Position numbers and translations under genes: made by a program
Shown: positions 18,509-27,883 of the stretch, in pieces
Layout: every line of letters starts with the position of its first letter
How positions within the stretch are numbered: position 1 is the first letter of the stretch
NCBI GenBank assembly: GCA_024636555.1
Contig: JAGXGW010000068.1
Coordinates: 1-61,695, forward strand
Reading direction: 5' to 3'
Source of the DNA: Paracoccaceae bacterium
Lineage (GTDB): Bacteria > Pseudomonadota > Alphaproteobacteria > Rhodobacterales > Rhodobacteraceae
DNA length: 61,695 bases
Notes under the pieces: model-generated
What the model saw: the letters and a program-made list of their open reading frames with translations, nothing else
Told to the model about the DNA's origin: nothing
Database searches by the model: none

Positions 18509-19018
18509 ATGAGCAAAACGAAAAAGTCTGAGTTTCGTCCCAATGATTACGTGGTCTACCCCGCCCATGGCGTGGGCCAGATCATCTCGATCGAAGAACA
18601 GGAAATCGCCGGTCTCTCGCTGGAGCTGTTCGTGATCTCCTTCGAGAAGGACAAGATGACCCTGCGGGTGCCCACCAACAAGGCCACCGAAATCGGGATG
18701 CGCTCCCTGTCGAGCCCCGATGTGGTCTCCAAGGCGATGTCGACCCTGAAGGGCAAGGCAAAGGTCAAGCGGGCCATGTGGTCGCGCCGGGCGCAGGAAT
18801 ACGAGCAGAAGATCAATTCCGGCGATCTGATCGCCATCGCGGAAGTTGTGCGCGATCTGCATCGCAGCGACGACCAGCGCGAGCAAAGCTATTCGGAGCG
18901 CCAGCTTTATGAAGCCGCGCTCGAGCGTTTGACCCGCGAAGTGGCCGCCGTCAGCGGTGGCGACGAGGTGCTGGCCGCCAAGCAGGTCGACGAGGTGTTG
19001 GTGTCGCGCGCTGCGTGA
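18509..19018 (+). CDS. carD: CarD family transcriptional regulator
   Basis: A 169-residue protein with the N-terminal CarD/TRCF RNA-polymerase-interaction domain (EFRPNDYVVYPAHGVGQI, then FVISFEKDKMTLRVP). The C-terminal helical DNA-interacting domain (MWSRRAQEYEQKINSGD, then ERQLYEAALERL) follows. CarD stabilises open complexes at promoters; in R. sphaeroides it activates promoters lacking T at -7. The start is the ATG after a GAGGAAAG ribosome site; an earlier in-frame ATG is not supported. A strong terminator follows the gene. Confidence 0.95.
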   Translation: MSKTKKSEFRPNDYVVYPAHGVGQIISIEEQEIAGLSLELFVISFEKDKMTLRVPTNKATEIGMRSLSSPDVVSKAMSTLKGKAKVKRAMWSRRAQEYEQKINSGDLIAIAEVVRDLHRSDDQREQSYSERQLYEAALERLTREVAAVSGGDEVLAAKQVDEVLVSRAA

Positions 19019-19041
19019 TCGTGCCGCTTTGAAACGGATTG

Positions 19042-19069
19042 AACCGCGTCCTTTTGGGCGCGGTTTTTT
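19042..19069 (+). terminator. Rho-independent terminator of carD
   Basis: AACCGCG/CGCGGTT stem with a loop of about ten bases, followed by T residues. Confidence 0.92.
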
Positions 19070-19127
19070 CATTCATGACAGATGTTGCGCCGCCGACAAG
19101 GGCGTTTTTTCGGTCTGTTCGATGAAG

Positions 19128-19290
19128 CCCCCCGCGCGGAATCAAGGCCGTAGGCCGCCGCGCGATCGCCGTCACGCCCGCTGGGGCGGCGATTTTGCTC
19201 GTCTTGTGGCACCTGCACATGTCCGATGACGTAGCGGCTATAAACGGCCCCTCACGATGGTCGCATCGCCACCCCGCGTGATGCCAATCG
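19128..19290 (+). repeat. Dispersed intergenic repeat, copy A
   Basis: Begins CCCGCGCGGAATCAAGG and contains the palindromic block GGCCGTAGGCCGCCGCGCGA, then GGGGCGGCGATTTTGC. It ends near GCCACCCCGCGTG. It matches 41392-41552 and 49568-49736 throughout and fills the space between carD and cobS. Confidence 0.92.
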
Positions 19291-19299
19291 CCTTCCGCG

Positions 19300-20067
19300 T
19301 CACAGGCTGATCATCACCAGCACGCAGAGCAGCGCGATTTCCGAGACCTGCTGCGCGGCCCCCAGCACATCACCGGTCTGCCCGCCGATCTTGGACTTCG
19401 CCAAGGCCCCGATACCGAAGCCGGCGATCACCACGGCCAGCGCCAGCGGCAGCGCGACAAGCCCCACGCTCAGCAATCCCAGCACCACACCGAGCGCGGC
19501 CCCCGATGCCGCTGTATCGAACGGCACGCGGCCCACCGCGCGCGACAGCCCGCCTTGCCGCGCGGCGGGCAGGGCCTGCATCAGCGCGGGCATCACCGCA
19601 CGCGACAGTGCGCCCACGGCGATGAGCGCGGGCAGGGCCAGTCCCGCCTCGAACAGCAGGGTCAGGGCGCTCCAGCGCAGCCCCAGCGACAGGATCAGCG
19701 CCAGCACACCGTAGCTGCCGATATGGCTGTCCTTCATGATCTCCAGCCGCCGCGCAGGCTCCCATCCGCCCCAGAAACCGTCCACCGTATCGGCCAGCCC
19801 GTCCTCGTGCAGCGCGCCGGTCATCACTGCCGACAGCGTCAGGCAGATGCCGGCCGTCAATGATGCGGGCAGGCCAAGTGCCAGCAGAACCACAGCGGCG
19901 CCCCCCGCCAGCCCGCCCAGAGCCGCGCCCACCAGCGGCCACGACCACGCCGCCCGTGCCCCGCGCGACAAGGCCGCCTCCGAGGCGCGCAGCGGCAGGC
20001 GGGTCAGCAGGGCGAAACCTGCGGAAATGTCCATCCACCGGAGCAGGCCTGTGTCGTTGTCTTGCAT
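19300..20067 (-). CDS. cobS: Adenosylcobinamide-GDP ribazoletransferase (cobalamin synthase)
   Basis: A 255-residue integral membrane enzyme that joins adenosylcobinamide-GDP to alpha-ribazole in the last steps of cobalamin assembly. The metal-binding signature [18 protein letters not shown] is intact (about residues 80-98), and at least five hydrophobic segments follow. The frame is open far upstream, but [12 protein letters not shown] places the start just before the domain. It is divergent from cobT, whose product makes the ribazole phosphate precursor, so the two genes serve the same lower-ligand branch. Confidence 0.93.
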   Translation of the reverse strand: MQDNDTGLLRWMDISAGFALLTRLPLRASEAALSRGARAAWSWPLVGAALGGLAGGAAVVLLALGLPASLTAGICLTLSAVMTGALHEDGLADTVDGFWGGWEPARRLEIMKDSHIGSYGVLALILSLGLRWSALTLLFEAGLALPALIAVGALSRAVMPALMQALPAARQGGLSRAVGRVPFDTAASGAALGVVLGLLSVGLVALPLALAVVIAGFGIGALAKSKIGGQTGDVLGAAQQVSEIALLCVLVMISL

Positions 20068-20146
20068 CAATCCGCCTCTTGCAGCCTTGCCCCCGTGGAC
20101 CCTTGGGTTAAACACGGGATCGCATCCCCGATCAATGAGTGAGCAT

Positions 20147-21163
20147 ATGTCCCGCACCTTTCCCACCCTCTCGGCTTTTCGCGCCGCTTTGCAAGACCTG
20201 CCCCCCGTCGATGCCGCCGCGATCACGCTGGCGACGGATCGCAATGCCCAGTTGACCAAACCACCCGGATCGCTCGGACGGCTGGAGGAGTTGGCGATCT
20301 GGATGGCAGGCTGGCAGGGGGCCGCGCGCCCGCATGTGGATGCGCCGCAGGTGATCATCTTTGCGGGCAATCACGGGGTCACGGCGCGGGGCGTGTCGGC
20401 CTTTCCGGCGGCGGTGACGGCGCAGATGGTGGCGAATTTTCAGGCTGGCGGTGCGGCGATCAACCAGTTGTCACGGGCCTTCGGCGCGCGGATGGATGTC
20501 CATGCGCTGGAACTGGACAGGCCCACGGCGGATTTCACCGTCTCGCCTGCCATGACCGAGGATGATCTGCTCGACGCGCTCGGCACCGGCTGGGACGCGG
20601 TCGATCCGGCGGCCGATCTGCTGGTTACGGGCGAGATGGGCATCGGCAACACCACATCGGCGGCAGCACTGGCCCATGCGCTTTATGGTGGCAGCCCAGC
20701 CGACTGGGTCGGGCGCGGTACCGGCGTGGATGATGCTGGGCTAGCCCTCAAGGCGCGCGTCGTGGCGGAGGGCGTGGCGCTGCATCCGCAGACGCGCCAA
20801 GACGGGCTGGAGGCGCTGCGCTGTCTCGGCGGGCGCGAACTGGCCGCGATGGCGGGCGCGATCCTGCGCGCGCGGCATCTGCGGATTCCGGTGCTGCTGG
20901 ACGGGTTCATCTGCACCGCCGCCGCTGCCTGCCTTGATGTCGCGCAAAAGGGTGCGCTGGATCACTGCCTTGCCGCCCATGTCAGCGCCGAGGCGGGCCA
21001 TGCGCCCCTGCTGGCGCATCTGGGAAAGGAGCCGCTGCTGTCGCTGGGTCTGCGGCTGGGCGAAGGCTCCGGTGCGGCGCTGGCGATCGGCATCCTCAAA
21101 GGGGCTGTGGCCTGCCAATCGGGCATGATGACCTTTGCAGAAGCAGGCGTCTCCGCAGGGTGA
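20147..21163 (+). CDS. cobT: Nicotinate-nucleotide--dimethylbenzimidazole phosphoribosyltransferase
   Basis: A 338-residue enzyme that transfers phosphoribose from nicotinate mononucleotide to dimethylbenzimidazole, giving alpha-ribazole 5'-phosphate. Family segments are [45 protein letters not shown] and, near the C terminus, [10 protein letters not shown] with the catalytic glutamate. The start at 20147 has a GAGTGAG purine stretch upstream; an ATG four codons earlier is an alternative. It is divergent from cobS. Confidence 0.94.
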   Translation: MSRTFPTLSAFRAALQDLPPVDAAAITLATDRNAQLTKPPGSLGRLEELAIWMAGWQGAARPHVDAPQVIIFAGNHGVTARGVSAFPAAVTAQMVANFQAGGAAINQLSRAFGARMDVHALELDRPTADFTVSPAMTEDDLLDALGTGWDAVDPAADLLVTGEMGIGNTTSAAALAHALYGGSPADWVGRGTGVDDAGLALKARVVAEGVALHPQTRQDGLEALRCLGGRELAAMAGAILRARHLRIPVLLDGFICTAAAACLDVAQKGALDHCLAAHVSAEAGHAPLLAHLGKEPLLSLGLRLGEGSGAALAIGILKGAVACQSGMMTFAEAGVSAG

Positions 21164-21244
21164 GCGGTTGCCTGCTTTGATCTTGATCCACAAGGATGCA
21201 CTGGCTAGGAGAAAAGACAGCCTCACAGATAACAGGAACGGAAT

Positions 21245-22933
21245 ATGAGTGACGCCAGCATCTTCTACGAGATCGCCTTGCTTGTGCTGCTCGCGGCCGG
21301 TCTGGGATTTCTGGGACTGATCCTGCGCCAGCCCTTGATCGTTGCCTTCATTGCCCTTGGCGTTGTGGCCGGACCGGATGCGCTGGGTCTGGTGGATTCC
21401 ACCGCGTTCATCGAAACGCTCAGCCAGATCAGTATCGCCGTGCTGTTGTTTCTTGTCGGTCTCAAACTTGATGTGTCACTCGTTAAGAACCTTGGAAAAG
21501 TGGCGCTGGCGACGGGGCTGGGGCAGGTGGGGTTCACCTCGCTGTTCGGCTTCCTGATCTGTCTGGCGCTGGGTCTCAGCCCGCTGGTCTCGCTTTATAT
21601 CGCGGTGGCGCTGACGTTCTCGTCCACGATCATCATCGTCAAACTGCTGTCGGACAAGCACGAGATCGACGCCCTGCACGGCAAGATCGCGCTGGGTTTC
21701 CTGATCGTGCAGGACATTTTCGTGGTGCTGGCGATGGTCGTTCTGTCGGCGGTCGGGGTGGGGGCCACGGGCGAGAGCGGTTCGGTGACGGAGATCCTGT
21801 TCCTGCTGCTGGGCGGCGTGCTGACCATCGCCTTTGTCGCCGTGTTCATCCGCTATCTGGCCGAGCCGTTGCTGCGCCATATCGCGCGCTCGCCTGAATT
21901 GCTGGTGATCTTCGCGGTCGGCTGGGCGGCGGGTCTGGCCGCTCTGGGCGATTTCGTCGGCTTTGGCAAGGAACTGGGCGGGCTGCTGGCGGGTGTCTCG
22001 CTGGCCTCGACACAGTACCGCGAGGCGATCGGCTCGCGTCTGGCCTCATTGCGCGATTTCTTGCTGCTGTTCTTCTTCATTGATCTGGGCGCGGGGCTGG
22101 ACCTGACCACGCTGGGCGCACAGATCTGGCCTGCGCTGATCCTGTCGCTGTTCGTGCTGATCGGGAACCCGCTGATCGTTCTGGCGATCATGGGATACAT
22201 GGGCTACCGCAAGCGTACCGGCTTTCTGGCAGGCCTGACTGTGGCGCAGATCTCGGAATTCTCGCTGATCTTCATGGCGATGGGTGTCACCATCGGCCAT
22301 GTCGGCGAGGATGCGATGGGGCTGGTCACGCTGGTCGGTCTGGTGACGATTGCACTGTCGGTCTACATGATCACCTTCTCGCACCAGCTTTACGCGCGGC
22401 TGGAGCCCTTGCTGGGCTGGGCCGAACGGCGCGAGCCTTTCCGCGAGACGCAGGAAGAGGGCAAGGAAAGCAGCGATTACGACTATATCATTTTCGGGTT
22501 GGGCCGCTATGGCTGCCGCATTGGCAGCAATCTGCGGAGAAAAGGCTACAAGGTGCTTGGCGTCGATTTCGACCCCGAGGCGCTGTCCCATTGGCGCGGC
22601 ATGGGCATGGACGCGCATTTCGGCGATGCCACCGATCCCGAATTCACCGCGCATCTGCCGCTGGCAAATGTGAAGGCGGTGCTGGGCGCGGTCCCACGGC
22701 AACGGATGGCGCTGACGCAGAGCGAACCGCAGATGGCGATGGTGCACGGGTTGCGGGCAGCCAACTATCAGGGGCGTATCGTTGTCTCGGTCAATAATGA
22801 CGCAGAGGCGGCGGCGCTGACCCGCGAGGGGGCGACGGATATTCTCAATCCGTTCGAGGATGCCGCCAGCTATGCGATCACCCTGCTGGAACAGGAGCAG
22901 CCTGTCATGTCGGCAGCGGCGCATCCTGCTTGA
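21245..22933 (+). CDS. CPA2 family cation:proton antiporter with RCK (TrkA-N) domain
   Basis: A 562-residue inner membrane protein. Residues 1-385 form a KefB/KefC-type antiporter of about twelve hydrophobic segments with typical signatures (LLFLVGLKLD, TFSSTIIIVKLLSD, GLLAGVSLAST). From about residue 410 a Rossmann nucleotide-binding RCK domain follows (IIFGLGRYGCRIGSNL, then VLGVDFDPEAL and HFGDATDPEF). It probably exports potassium or exchanges cations for protons under nucleotide control; the ion is not determinable. Its last 29 bases overlap the convergent Lrp gene. Confidence 0.9.
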   Translation: MSDASIFYEIALLVLLAAGLGFLGLILRQPLIVAFIALGVVAGPDALGLVDSTAFIETLSQISIAVLLFLVGLKLDVSLVKNLGKVALATGLGQVGFTSLFGFLICLALGLSPLVSLYIAVALTFSSTIIIVKLLSDKHEIDALHGKIALGFLIVQDIFVVLAMVVLSAVGVGATGESGSVTEILFLLLGGVLTIAFVAVFIRYLAEPLLRHIARSPELLVIFAVGWAAGLAALGDFVGFGKELGGLLAGVSLASTQYREAIGSRLASLRDFLLLFFFIDLGAGLDLTTLGAQIWPALILSLFVLIGNPLIVLAIMGYMGYRKRTGFLAGLTVAQISEFSLIFMAMGVTIGHVGEDAMGLVTLVGLVTIALSVYMITFSHQLYARLEPLLGWAERREPFRETQEEGKESSDYDYIIFGLGRYGCRIGSNLRRKGYKVLGVDFDPEALSHWRGMGMDAHFGDATDPEFTAHLPLANVKAVLGAVPRQRMALTQSEPQMAMVHGLRAANYQGRIVVSVNNDAEAAALTREGATDILNPFEDAASYAITLLEQEQPVMSAAAHPA

Positions 22934-23360
22934 ACTGGTCCATCACGATCTGGCTTTGCACCCGCGCCACCGCCGGATGCGGTAACAAAACCTCGTGGAT
23001 CAGCCGGTTCAGCGCGGGCAGGTCGTCGCAATAGACGCGCAGCAGGTAATCGGCATCACCTGTCAGCGTCCATGCCGAGATGATGGCCTGCTGCGTCTCC
23101 ACCAGCCGCGCGAAGCTGCGCGATTGCTCCGGCCCGTGGGTGGCCATTTGCACCTGCACGAAGGCCTGCACGCGCAGCCCCAGCTTGAGCGGGTCCAGCC
23201 GCGCGGCATAGGTGGTGATATAACCCTCGGCCTCCAGCCGTTGCCGCCGCCGCCCGGCCTGACTGGGCGAGAGGTTCAGCACCTCCCCTAACTCTTGCGC
23301 GGTCAGATGGGCGTTCTTTTGCAACGCCGCCAGCAGGCGTTTGTCTGTCTCATCAAGCAT
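22905..23360 (-). CDS. Lrp/AsnC family transcriptional regulator
   Basis: A 151-residue regulator. The N-terminal winged helix-turn-helix covers about residues 5-55 (DKRLLAALQKNAHLTAQELG, then LSPSQAGRRRQRLEAEGYI). The C-terminal RAM ligand-binding domain follows (AFVQVQMATHGPEQ and SAWTLTGDADYLLRVYCDD). Such proteins sense amino acids and form octamers. It is divergent from hppD, and regulators placed this way often control the adjacent tyrosine-catabolism gene, so phenylalanine or tyrosine is a reasonable ligand guess. The last 29 bp overlap the antiporter gene. Confidence 0.92.
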   Translation of the reverse strand: MLDETDKRLLAALQKNAHLTAQELGEVLNLSPSQAGRRRQRLEAEGYITTYAARLDPLKLGLRVQAFVQVQMATHGPEQSRSFARLVETQQAIISAWTLTGDADYLLRVYCDDLPALNRLIHEVLLPHPAVARVQSQIVMDQFKQDAPLPT

Positions 23361-23506
23361 ATGCGTATTTCCCGCACCTAATGTCCCGTTATCGTGAAAT
23401 CTTAGCGTATCTCAGCGCTGGAGCACCCCAGAATGCGCAGATTTCCGGTCGTTCCCCTGTTATCCTTGCAGGGACGCAACAGGAATAACCGACAGGAGAC
23501 AGCGCC

Positions 23507-24601
23507 ATGGGTCCTTTCCCGCATGATGCACCGAAATCCAAGATCACGTCCGAGAACCCCGCAGGCACGGACGGGTTCGAATTCGTGGAATTCGCCCATC
23601 CGCAGCCCGAAGAGTTGCGCGAGCTGTTTTCCAAGATGGGCTATGCCCTGACGGGTCGCCATAAATCCAAGGATATCGAACTGTGGCAGCAGGGGGATAT
23701 CACCTATATCCTGAATGCCGAGCCGGGATCCATGGCGATGCGCTTTGTTGACGAACACGGCCCCTGCGCGCCCGCGATGGGCTGGCGCGTGGCCGATGCT
23801 GCCAAAGCCCTGGCGCATGCCGTGGCGCAGGGCGCGACGGAATATACAGGTACGGACAAGACGATGGACGTACCCGCAATTGTGGGGATCGGCGGATCGC
23901 TGATCTATTTCATTGACCAGTATCACGACACCAGCCCCTATAATGCGGAATTCGACTGGCTGGCGCAGTCGAAGCCCGAAGGTGTGGGGTTCTTCTACCT
24001 CGATCACCTCACCCACAATGTCTACAAGGGCAATATGGACAAGTGGTTCGGGTTCTATAACAAGATCTTCAACTTCCGCGAAATCCGGTTTTTCGACATC
24101 GAGGGCAAGTTCACCGGCCTGTTCAGCCGCGCGCTCACGTCGCCCTGCGGGCGTATTCGCATCCCGATCAACGAGGACCGTGGCGAGACGGGACAGATCG
24201 TGGCCTATCTCAAGAAGTACAACGGTGAGGGCATCCAGCATATCGCCGTAGGCACCGACAAGCTCTATGACGCGACCGACGAGATCTACGAGCGCGGTGT
24301 CCGCTTCATGCGGGCCCCGCCTGCCGCTTATTATGAGCTGAGCAAGACCCGCGTGCAGGACCATCAGGAGCCGCTGGACCGGATGCAGAAACACGGCATC
24401 CTGATCGACGGCGAAGGCGTGGTGGATGGCGGCGAGACTAAGGTCCTGCTTCAGATTTTCTCGAAAACCGTGATCGGTCCGATCTTTTTCGAGTTCATCC
24501 AGCGCAAGGGTGACGACGGCTTTGGCGAAGGGAATTTCAAGGCCCTGTTCGAGTCGATCGAGCAGGAGCAGATCAATTCCGGCGAGATCGCTGCTGAGTA
24601 G
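23507..24601 (+). CDS. hppD: 4-hydroxyphenylpyruvate dioxygenase
   Basis: A 364-residue non-haem iron dioxygenase that converts 4-hydroxyphenylpyruvate to homogentisate in tyrosine breakdown. The iron ligands are visible: His in LDHLTHNVYKGN, His in GIQHIAVGTDKLY and Glu in IFFEFIQRKGDDGFGEGNF. The length is normal for the bacterial enzyme. A GACAGGAGA ribosome site precedes the ATG. Homogentisate dioxygenase and fumarylacetoacetase are not adjacent. A bidirectional terminator follows, so this is a single-gene unit divergent from an Lrp regulator. Confidence 0.96.
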   Translation: MGPFPHDAPKSKITSENPAGTDGFEFVEFAHPQPEELRELFSKMGYALTGRHKSKDIELWQQGDITYILNAEPGSMAMRFVDEHGPCAPAMGWRVADAAKALAHAVAQGATEYTGTDKTMDVPAIVGIGGSLIYFIDQYHDTSPYNAEFDWLAQSKPEGVGFFYLDHLTHNVYKGNMDKWFGFYNKIFNFREIRFFDIEGKFTGLFSRALTSPCGRIRIPINEDRGETGQIVAYLKKYNGEGIQHIAVGTDKLYDATDEIYERGVRFMRAPPAAYYELSKTRVQDHQEPLDRMQKHGILIDGEGVVDGGETKVLLQIFSKTVIGPIFFEFIQRKGDDGFGEGNFKALFESIEQEQINSGEIAAE

Positions 24602-24630
24602 ACGTCGCACACTGTCTTGAGGGTTTTGCA

Positions 24631-24663
24631 CCAAAAGCCCCCGGTCAGGCCGGGGGCTTTTGG
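24631..24663 (+). terminator. Strong, probably bidirectional terminator after hppD
   Basis: A 14-bp perfect stem, CCAAAAGCCCCCGG/CCGGGGGCTTTTGG, with loop TCAGG. The stem itself contains A4 and T4 tracts, so it can serve both strands, including the convergent gene at 24932. Confidence 0.95.
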
Positions 24664-24931
24664 CTGTTAGCCCGTTGTGGACGTTCGCGTATCACCGCGA
24701 CAGAGGGCAACGCACGGCCGCGGTCGGGCGATCCGACGGAGCAATCTGGCGATTTATCGCGCAGTAACATCCAGCCTTTGGCCGTGGCACCTGCGGCAGC
24801 CAATCGCCCGGCCAGGGGGCGGCCGTGCGATGCCCGGGCCGCTGTGCGGCTGTTTCCGGGCTGGGTGGCACACTTCAACGTCCGCACCCTCCCGCAAAAC
24901 GGACAAAATCACCCCGCGCGTTGCCGAACCA
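24664..24931. other. Gene-free region with diverged dispersed repeat
   Basis: With the preceding terminator this makes about 330 bases without a gene. It holds repeat copy E and flanking sequence (about 24680-24745) that resembles the extension of copy D at 4740-4800. Nothing else is visible. Confidence 0.65.
24746..24882 (+). repeat. Dispersed intergenic repeat, diverged copy E
   Basis: Matches the reverse complement of 4521-4656 over its full length. Shared blocks include TTTATCGC, CCGTGGCA, GGGGGCGGCC and GCGATGCCCGGGCCGCTG. Confidence 0.8.
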
Positions 24932-27697
24932 TCACCCCTGCGGCAGACTCAACACGATGGAGCGGTTGCCTTTGACGTAGCTCAGCTCGCTCTCACCGAT
25001 GGCGCGGACCTGGCCGCCGTCCAGACGGTCGCCGACCTGCACCTTCTGGTAGCGGCCGTTCGAGAGGCGCACCAGCGCGCGGCGGTTCGAGGGCTGGCCA
25101 TAGACGCCGATCAGGTTGACCTGCCGCAGGTTGATTGCGCCGCGCACCGTGGCCTGTTGGGCCACGGAGGCGGAGGAGGGGATTTGCGGGGCGGCATTGC
25201 GCTGCGGGGCCAGCGTGGCGGCGGCGACCTGCTGTTGTTGCGGCTGTTGCTGTTGCTGCTGCGCGGGCTGTTGCGCTTCGCGTCTGGTCTGCACCAGCGA
25301 GGCAAAGTTGCTTGGGCGGGCCAGCGGTTTGAGCGATGCGGCGATGGCCTGCGCGGTGCCGCCGTCCAGCGTGTCCGCTTCGTCGGCCTCGTCCACCTCC
25401 GCCTCGTCCGCTTCGGTCGTATCCTCCTCGCGCAGGGCCAGTGCGACGGCGGCGAGGGTCTCGGGCCGTGCGCGGGGGCGCAAGAGCGCCAGTTCGTTCA
25501 GGCTCATCCCGCCAAGCTGCGCGCGCTCGTTGCTTTCGGCCAGCGTCGCGGGGCGCAGTTGCGGGCGCGTCCGGGAAAGGGGCGGGGCAGGCTCCGCATC
25601 CGGCTGCGGCGTTCTGTCAAAGCGCGTGGGCATGCCGTCGGGCGTGACGGGGGGGCGGCCTGCAAAGACCACCGCGCCATTGGGCGTTCGCGCGCCTTCC
25701 GGCGTGGCGCGGACAAATCCGCGCGCGTCCATGTCAAAGCTTGTGCCCGGTGCTGCCGGGCTGGACTGCGCGTCGGGCCGCGTATCCACAGGCGTGTCGC
25801 GTGCGACGGGAAGGGCGACCGCATCGAAATTCTGCAAACTGGTGTCGATCGAGGCGATATAGAGATCGTCCAGCGTCTCTGCGGGCGGCGTGTCGGGCTG
25901 CGCGGGGGCGCCGAGCCAGATGCCCGTGGCGGCATAGGATGCCAGCGCGGTTGCCGTATCAGGCTCCGCGATGCCGGGCAGGACGACAGGTTCCGCGAAC
26001 AGCGCGGGTTCCGTCTGCGGGTCTTCGGCCAGATCGGCGTCAGGCGCAGAGAGCGTCAGGTCTTCGCCGGGCGTAACGCCCAGAAGATCGCTGTTGTCCA
26101 GCCGGGCGATATCCAGCACGGCGGGCGGCGGAACGGGGGTGAGAACATCCGCGTCCCGCGTGATCTGGTCTGTTGTATCCTCAGGTTGAAGCACAGCCAG
26201 TTCCGTCTCGTCCGTGGCATCCGCGCTGTCGAAGGCGTCGCGCAACGTTGTGTCACGGCTGATGGAGGACCATGCCGCAAAGCCCGCCAGAAGGATCACG
26301 ACAGACCCGGCCAGCGCCGGAACAAGCAGAGGTGACCGCCGCTTGCCCGCCGCCCGGTCCGCTTGCGGACGGCGCGCGCCGAAGATGGTGAGCCGTTCCT
26401 TTTCGCTCAGCGAGACCCCCGGCGAGACGGCGGCGATGCCGGAACCCTGTGCCGGAGCATTTTCGGTGCTGGCAGGCTGATCCTTCTTCAACCGCGCTGT
26501 CAGCGCGGCAATCCCGCTGGCGGATGTCTCCGACGTGCCGGACAGGGACGGCGGCGCAGGCGGTGCGGAGCGGAAGGCCGTAGGTGTCAGGACAGGGGCC
26601 GCCGGGACTTCGGGTTCGGCAGGTACGGCGACGGTAGGTGCAGGGACGGTAGGAGAAAGGACGGTGGGAGCAGAGGGCACCTTGGACGATGCGGGTGATG
26701 ATTTTGCCGCGACTGCCGGAGCCGGCGTTGTTTCTGCCGTTATCGCGGGCGTATCGCCGGACATGGCGGTGTCCTGCGCTGGAGCCGGATCGGGTGCGCT
26801 GTCGGGATTGTCGGCGTTTTGCACTGTCGGCGCGCGGCGGCTGGTAAAAGCAGGGGGCGGCAACGCGGCGCTGTCGGTTGCTGCCTTGTCGGCATCCTCG
26901 TCATCATCCGGGTCGGCGGCCAATGCGGCGCTTTGCGCGGGCACGGCCTCCGAAGGGGGGCGGTCTGCGCCGGGTGCAGGGATGGATTGCGCCGTTGCAA
27001 CAGCGGGTGCCGTGGCTGCATCGACTGGGGGAACTGCCGCTGGTTGGGGGCTTTCCAAGGGTGCTGCGCTGGTGTCATCCTCCGCGAGGGCTGGATCCGC
27101 TGCGGCAGGGTTTTCGGGCGTGTCGGGCGGCGCCAGCGGGGCAGGTGCCTTGACGCTTCCCATGACGCGGATGGCATTGCTGTCGCGCATCAGCCGGTCT
27201 GCCGGGTTGATCAGATGGGCGGCAGCCTCTGTCAGCCCGAAGAAAGGCTCGCCGGGGAAACCCTCGGCGTCCGGAATCGCCACAAAGCTGACCGGCGCGA
27301 AGCCATGTTCCTCGGCAAAGGCCTCGGCCTCTTCCAGCGTCTCGTGCGCGACGGCGGCAATATGCAGATCATCACCCACGACGATCCAGTCATAGCGCAG
27401 ATCGGCCACGACATAGGGCGTGGCCCCGTCCAGCGTTTTGGCGACATGGGCGGCGATATCGGTGCCGCGTGCCGGGGCCGGCAGGTTCAGATAGCGGATC
27501 TGTTCATTCGGGATGACCAGCTTGCTGCGCAGTCCGGCCTTGTCCAACTGGATCGCGGTGCGGCGCAGCACGGCAAGCGCACCCGGCAGATCATCCGACG
27601 ATAACGGCACTTCGCCGACCACATGCCACCCGGCCGCCGCACGGTGCAACAATCCGATGCCGTCGAAAGACAGAGTGAGTGCAAAATTAGGCTTCAT
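24932..27697 (-). CDS. Envelope protein resembling a GspL/PilM-GspC/PilP hybrid
   Basis: A 921-residue protein. Residues 1-170 look like the actin-like cytoplasmic domain of GspL/PilM (SKLVIPNEQIRYLNLPAPAR, then YVVADLRYDWIVVGDDLHIA). Residues 175-450 are Pro/Ala-rich and disordered. One transmembrane helix lies near 456-477 (LVPALAGSVVILLAGFAAWS). A long acidic, disordered periplasmic part with a glutamine run follows. The last 65 residues (VNLIGVYGQPSNRRALVRL, then VQVGDRLDGGQVRAIGESEL) resemble the homology region of GspC/PilP. No other secretion or pilus genes are nearby. The domain reading is mine from sequence patterns, and the function is unknown. Confidence 0.7.
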   Translation of the reverse strand: MKPNFALTLSFDGIGLLHRAAAGWHVVGEVPLSSDDLPGALAVLRRTAIQLDKAGLRSKLVIPNEQIRYLNLPAPARGTDIAAHVAKTLDGATPYVVADLRYDWIVVGDDLHIAAVAHETLEEAEAFAEEHGFAPVSFVAIPDAEGFPGEPFFGLTEAAAHLINPADRLMRDSNAIRVMGSVKAPAPLAPPDTPENPAAADPALAEDDTSAAPLESPQPAAVPPVDAATAPAVATAQSIPAPGADRPPSEAVPAQSAALAADPDDDEDADKAATDSAALPPPAFTSRRAPTVQNADNPDSAPDPAPAQDTAMSGDTPAITAETTPAPAVAAKSSPASSKVPSAPTVLSPTVPAPTVAVPAEPEVPAAPVLTPTAFRSAPPAPPSLSGTSETSASGIAALTARLKKDQPASTENAPAQGSGIAAVSPGVSLSEKERLTIFGARRPQADRAAGKRRSPLLVPALAGSVVILLAGFAAWSSISRDTTLRDAFDSADATDETELAVLQPEDTTDQITRDADVLTPVPPPAVLDIARLDNSDLLGVTPGEDLTLSAPDADLAEDPQTEPALFAEPVVLPGIAEPDTATALASYAATGIWLGAPAQPDTPPAETLDDLYIASIDTSLQNFDAVALPVARDTPVDTRPDAQSSPAAPGTSFDMDARGFVRATPEGARTPNGAVVFAGRPPVTPDGMPTRFDRTPQPDAEPAPPLSRTRPQLRPATLAESNERAQLGGMSLNELALLRPRARPETLAAVALALREEDTTEADEAEVDEADEADTLDGGTAQAIAASLKPLARPSNFASLVQTRREAQQPAQQQQQQPQQQQVAAATLAPQRNAAPQIPSSASVAQQATVRGAINLRQVNLIGVYGQPSNRRALVRLSNGRYQKVQVGDRLDGGQVRAIGESELSYVKGNRSIVLSLPQG

Positions 27698-27883
27698 CTT
27701 ACTTTCACTATCATTTCAGGTGCTTCGCCGGGAGTCCGCGGTTATCACAACTTGGTTTTACAGCAGCTTCTTGCCGAGGGGAAGGAAAACACCCTCACGC
27801 CGGACCATGCCCCCTTTCAAGCCCTGCGGTGGTGGTGCAGGCTGATCGCGTCCAGAATATCGGGAAGAGCGAAAGGAAAGTTC

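Noticed and set aside
18951-19220. Minus-strand frame over repeat copy A (and its counterparts at copies B and C) encoding a KIAAPxGVxAIARRP-like peptide
   Set aside because: The shared peptide simply reflects the shared DNA repeat. There is no start context, and copy C shifts the sequence.
20068-20146. Possible cobalamin riboswitch between cobS and cobT
   Set aside because: The 79-bp gap is far too short for a cobalamin aptamer and has no B12-box.
24677-26335. Plus-strand open frame of 552 codons
   Set aside because: It is antisense to the GspL/GspC-like gene, of low complexity, has no ribosome site or family features, and follows from the GC-rich codon pattern.
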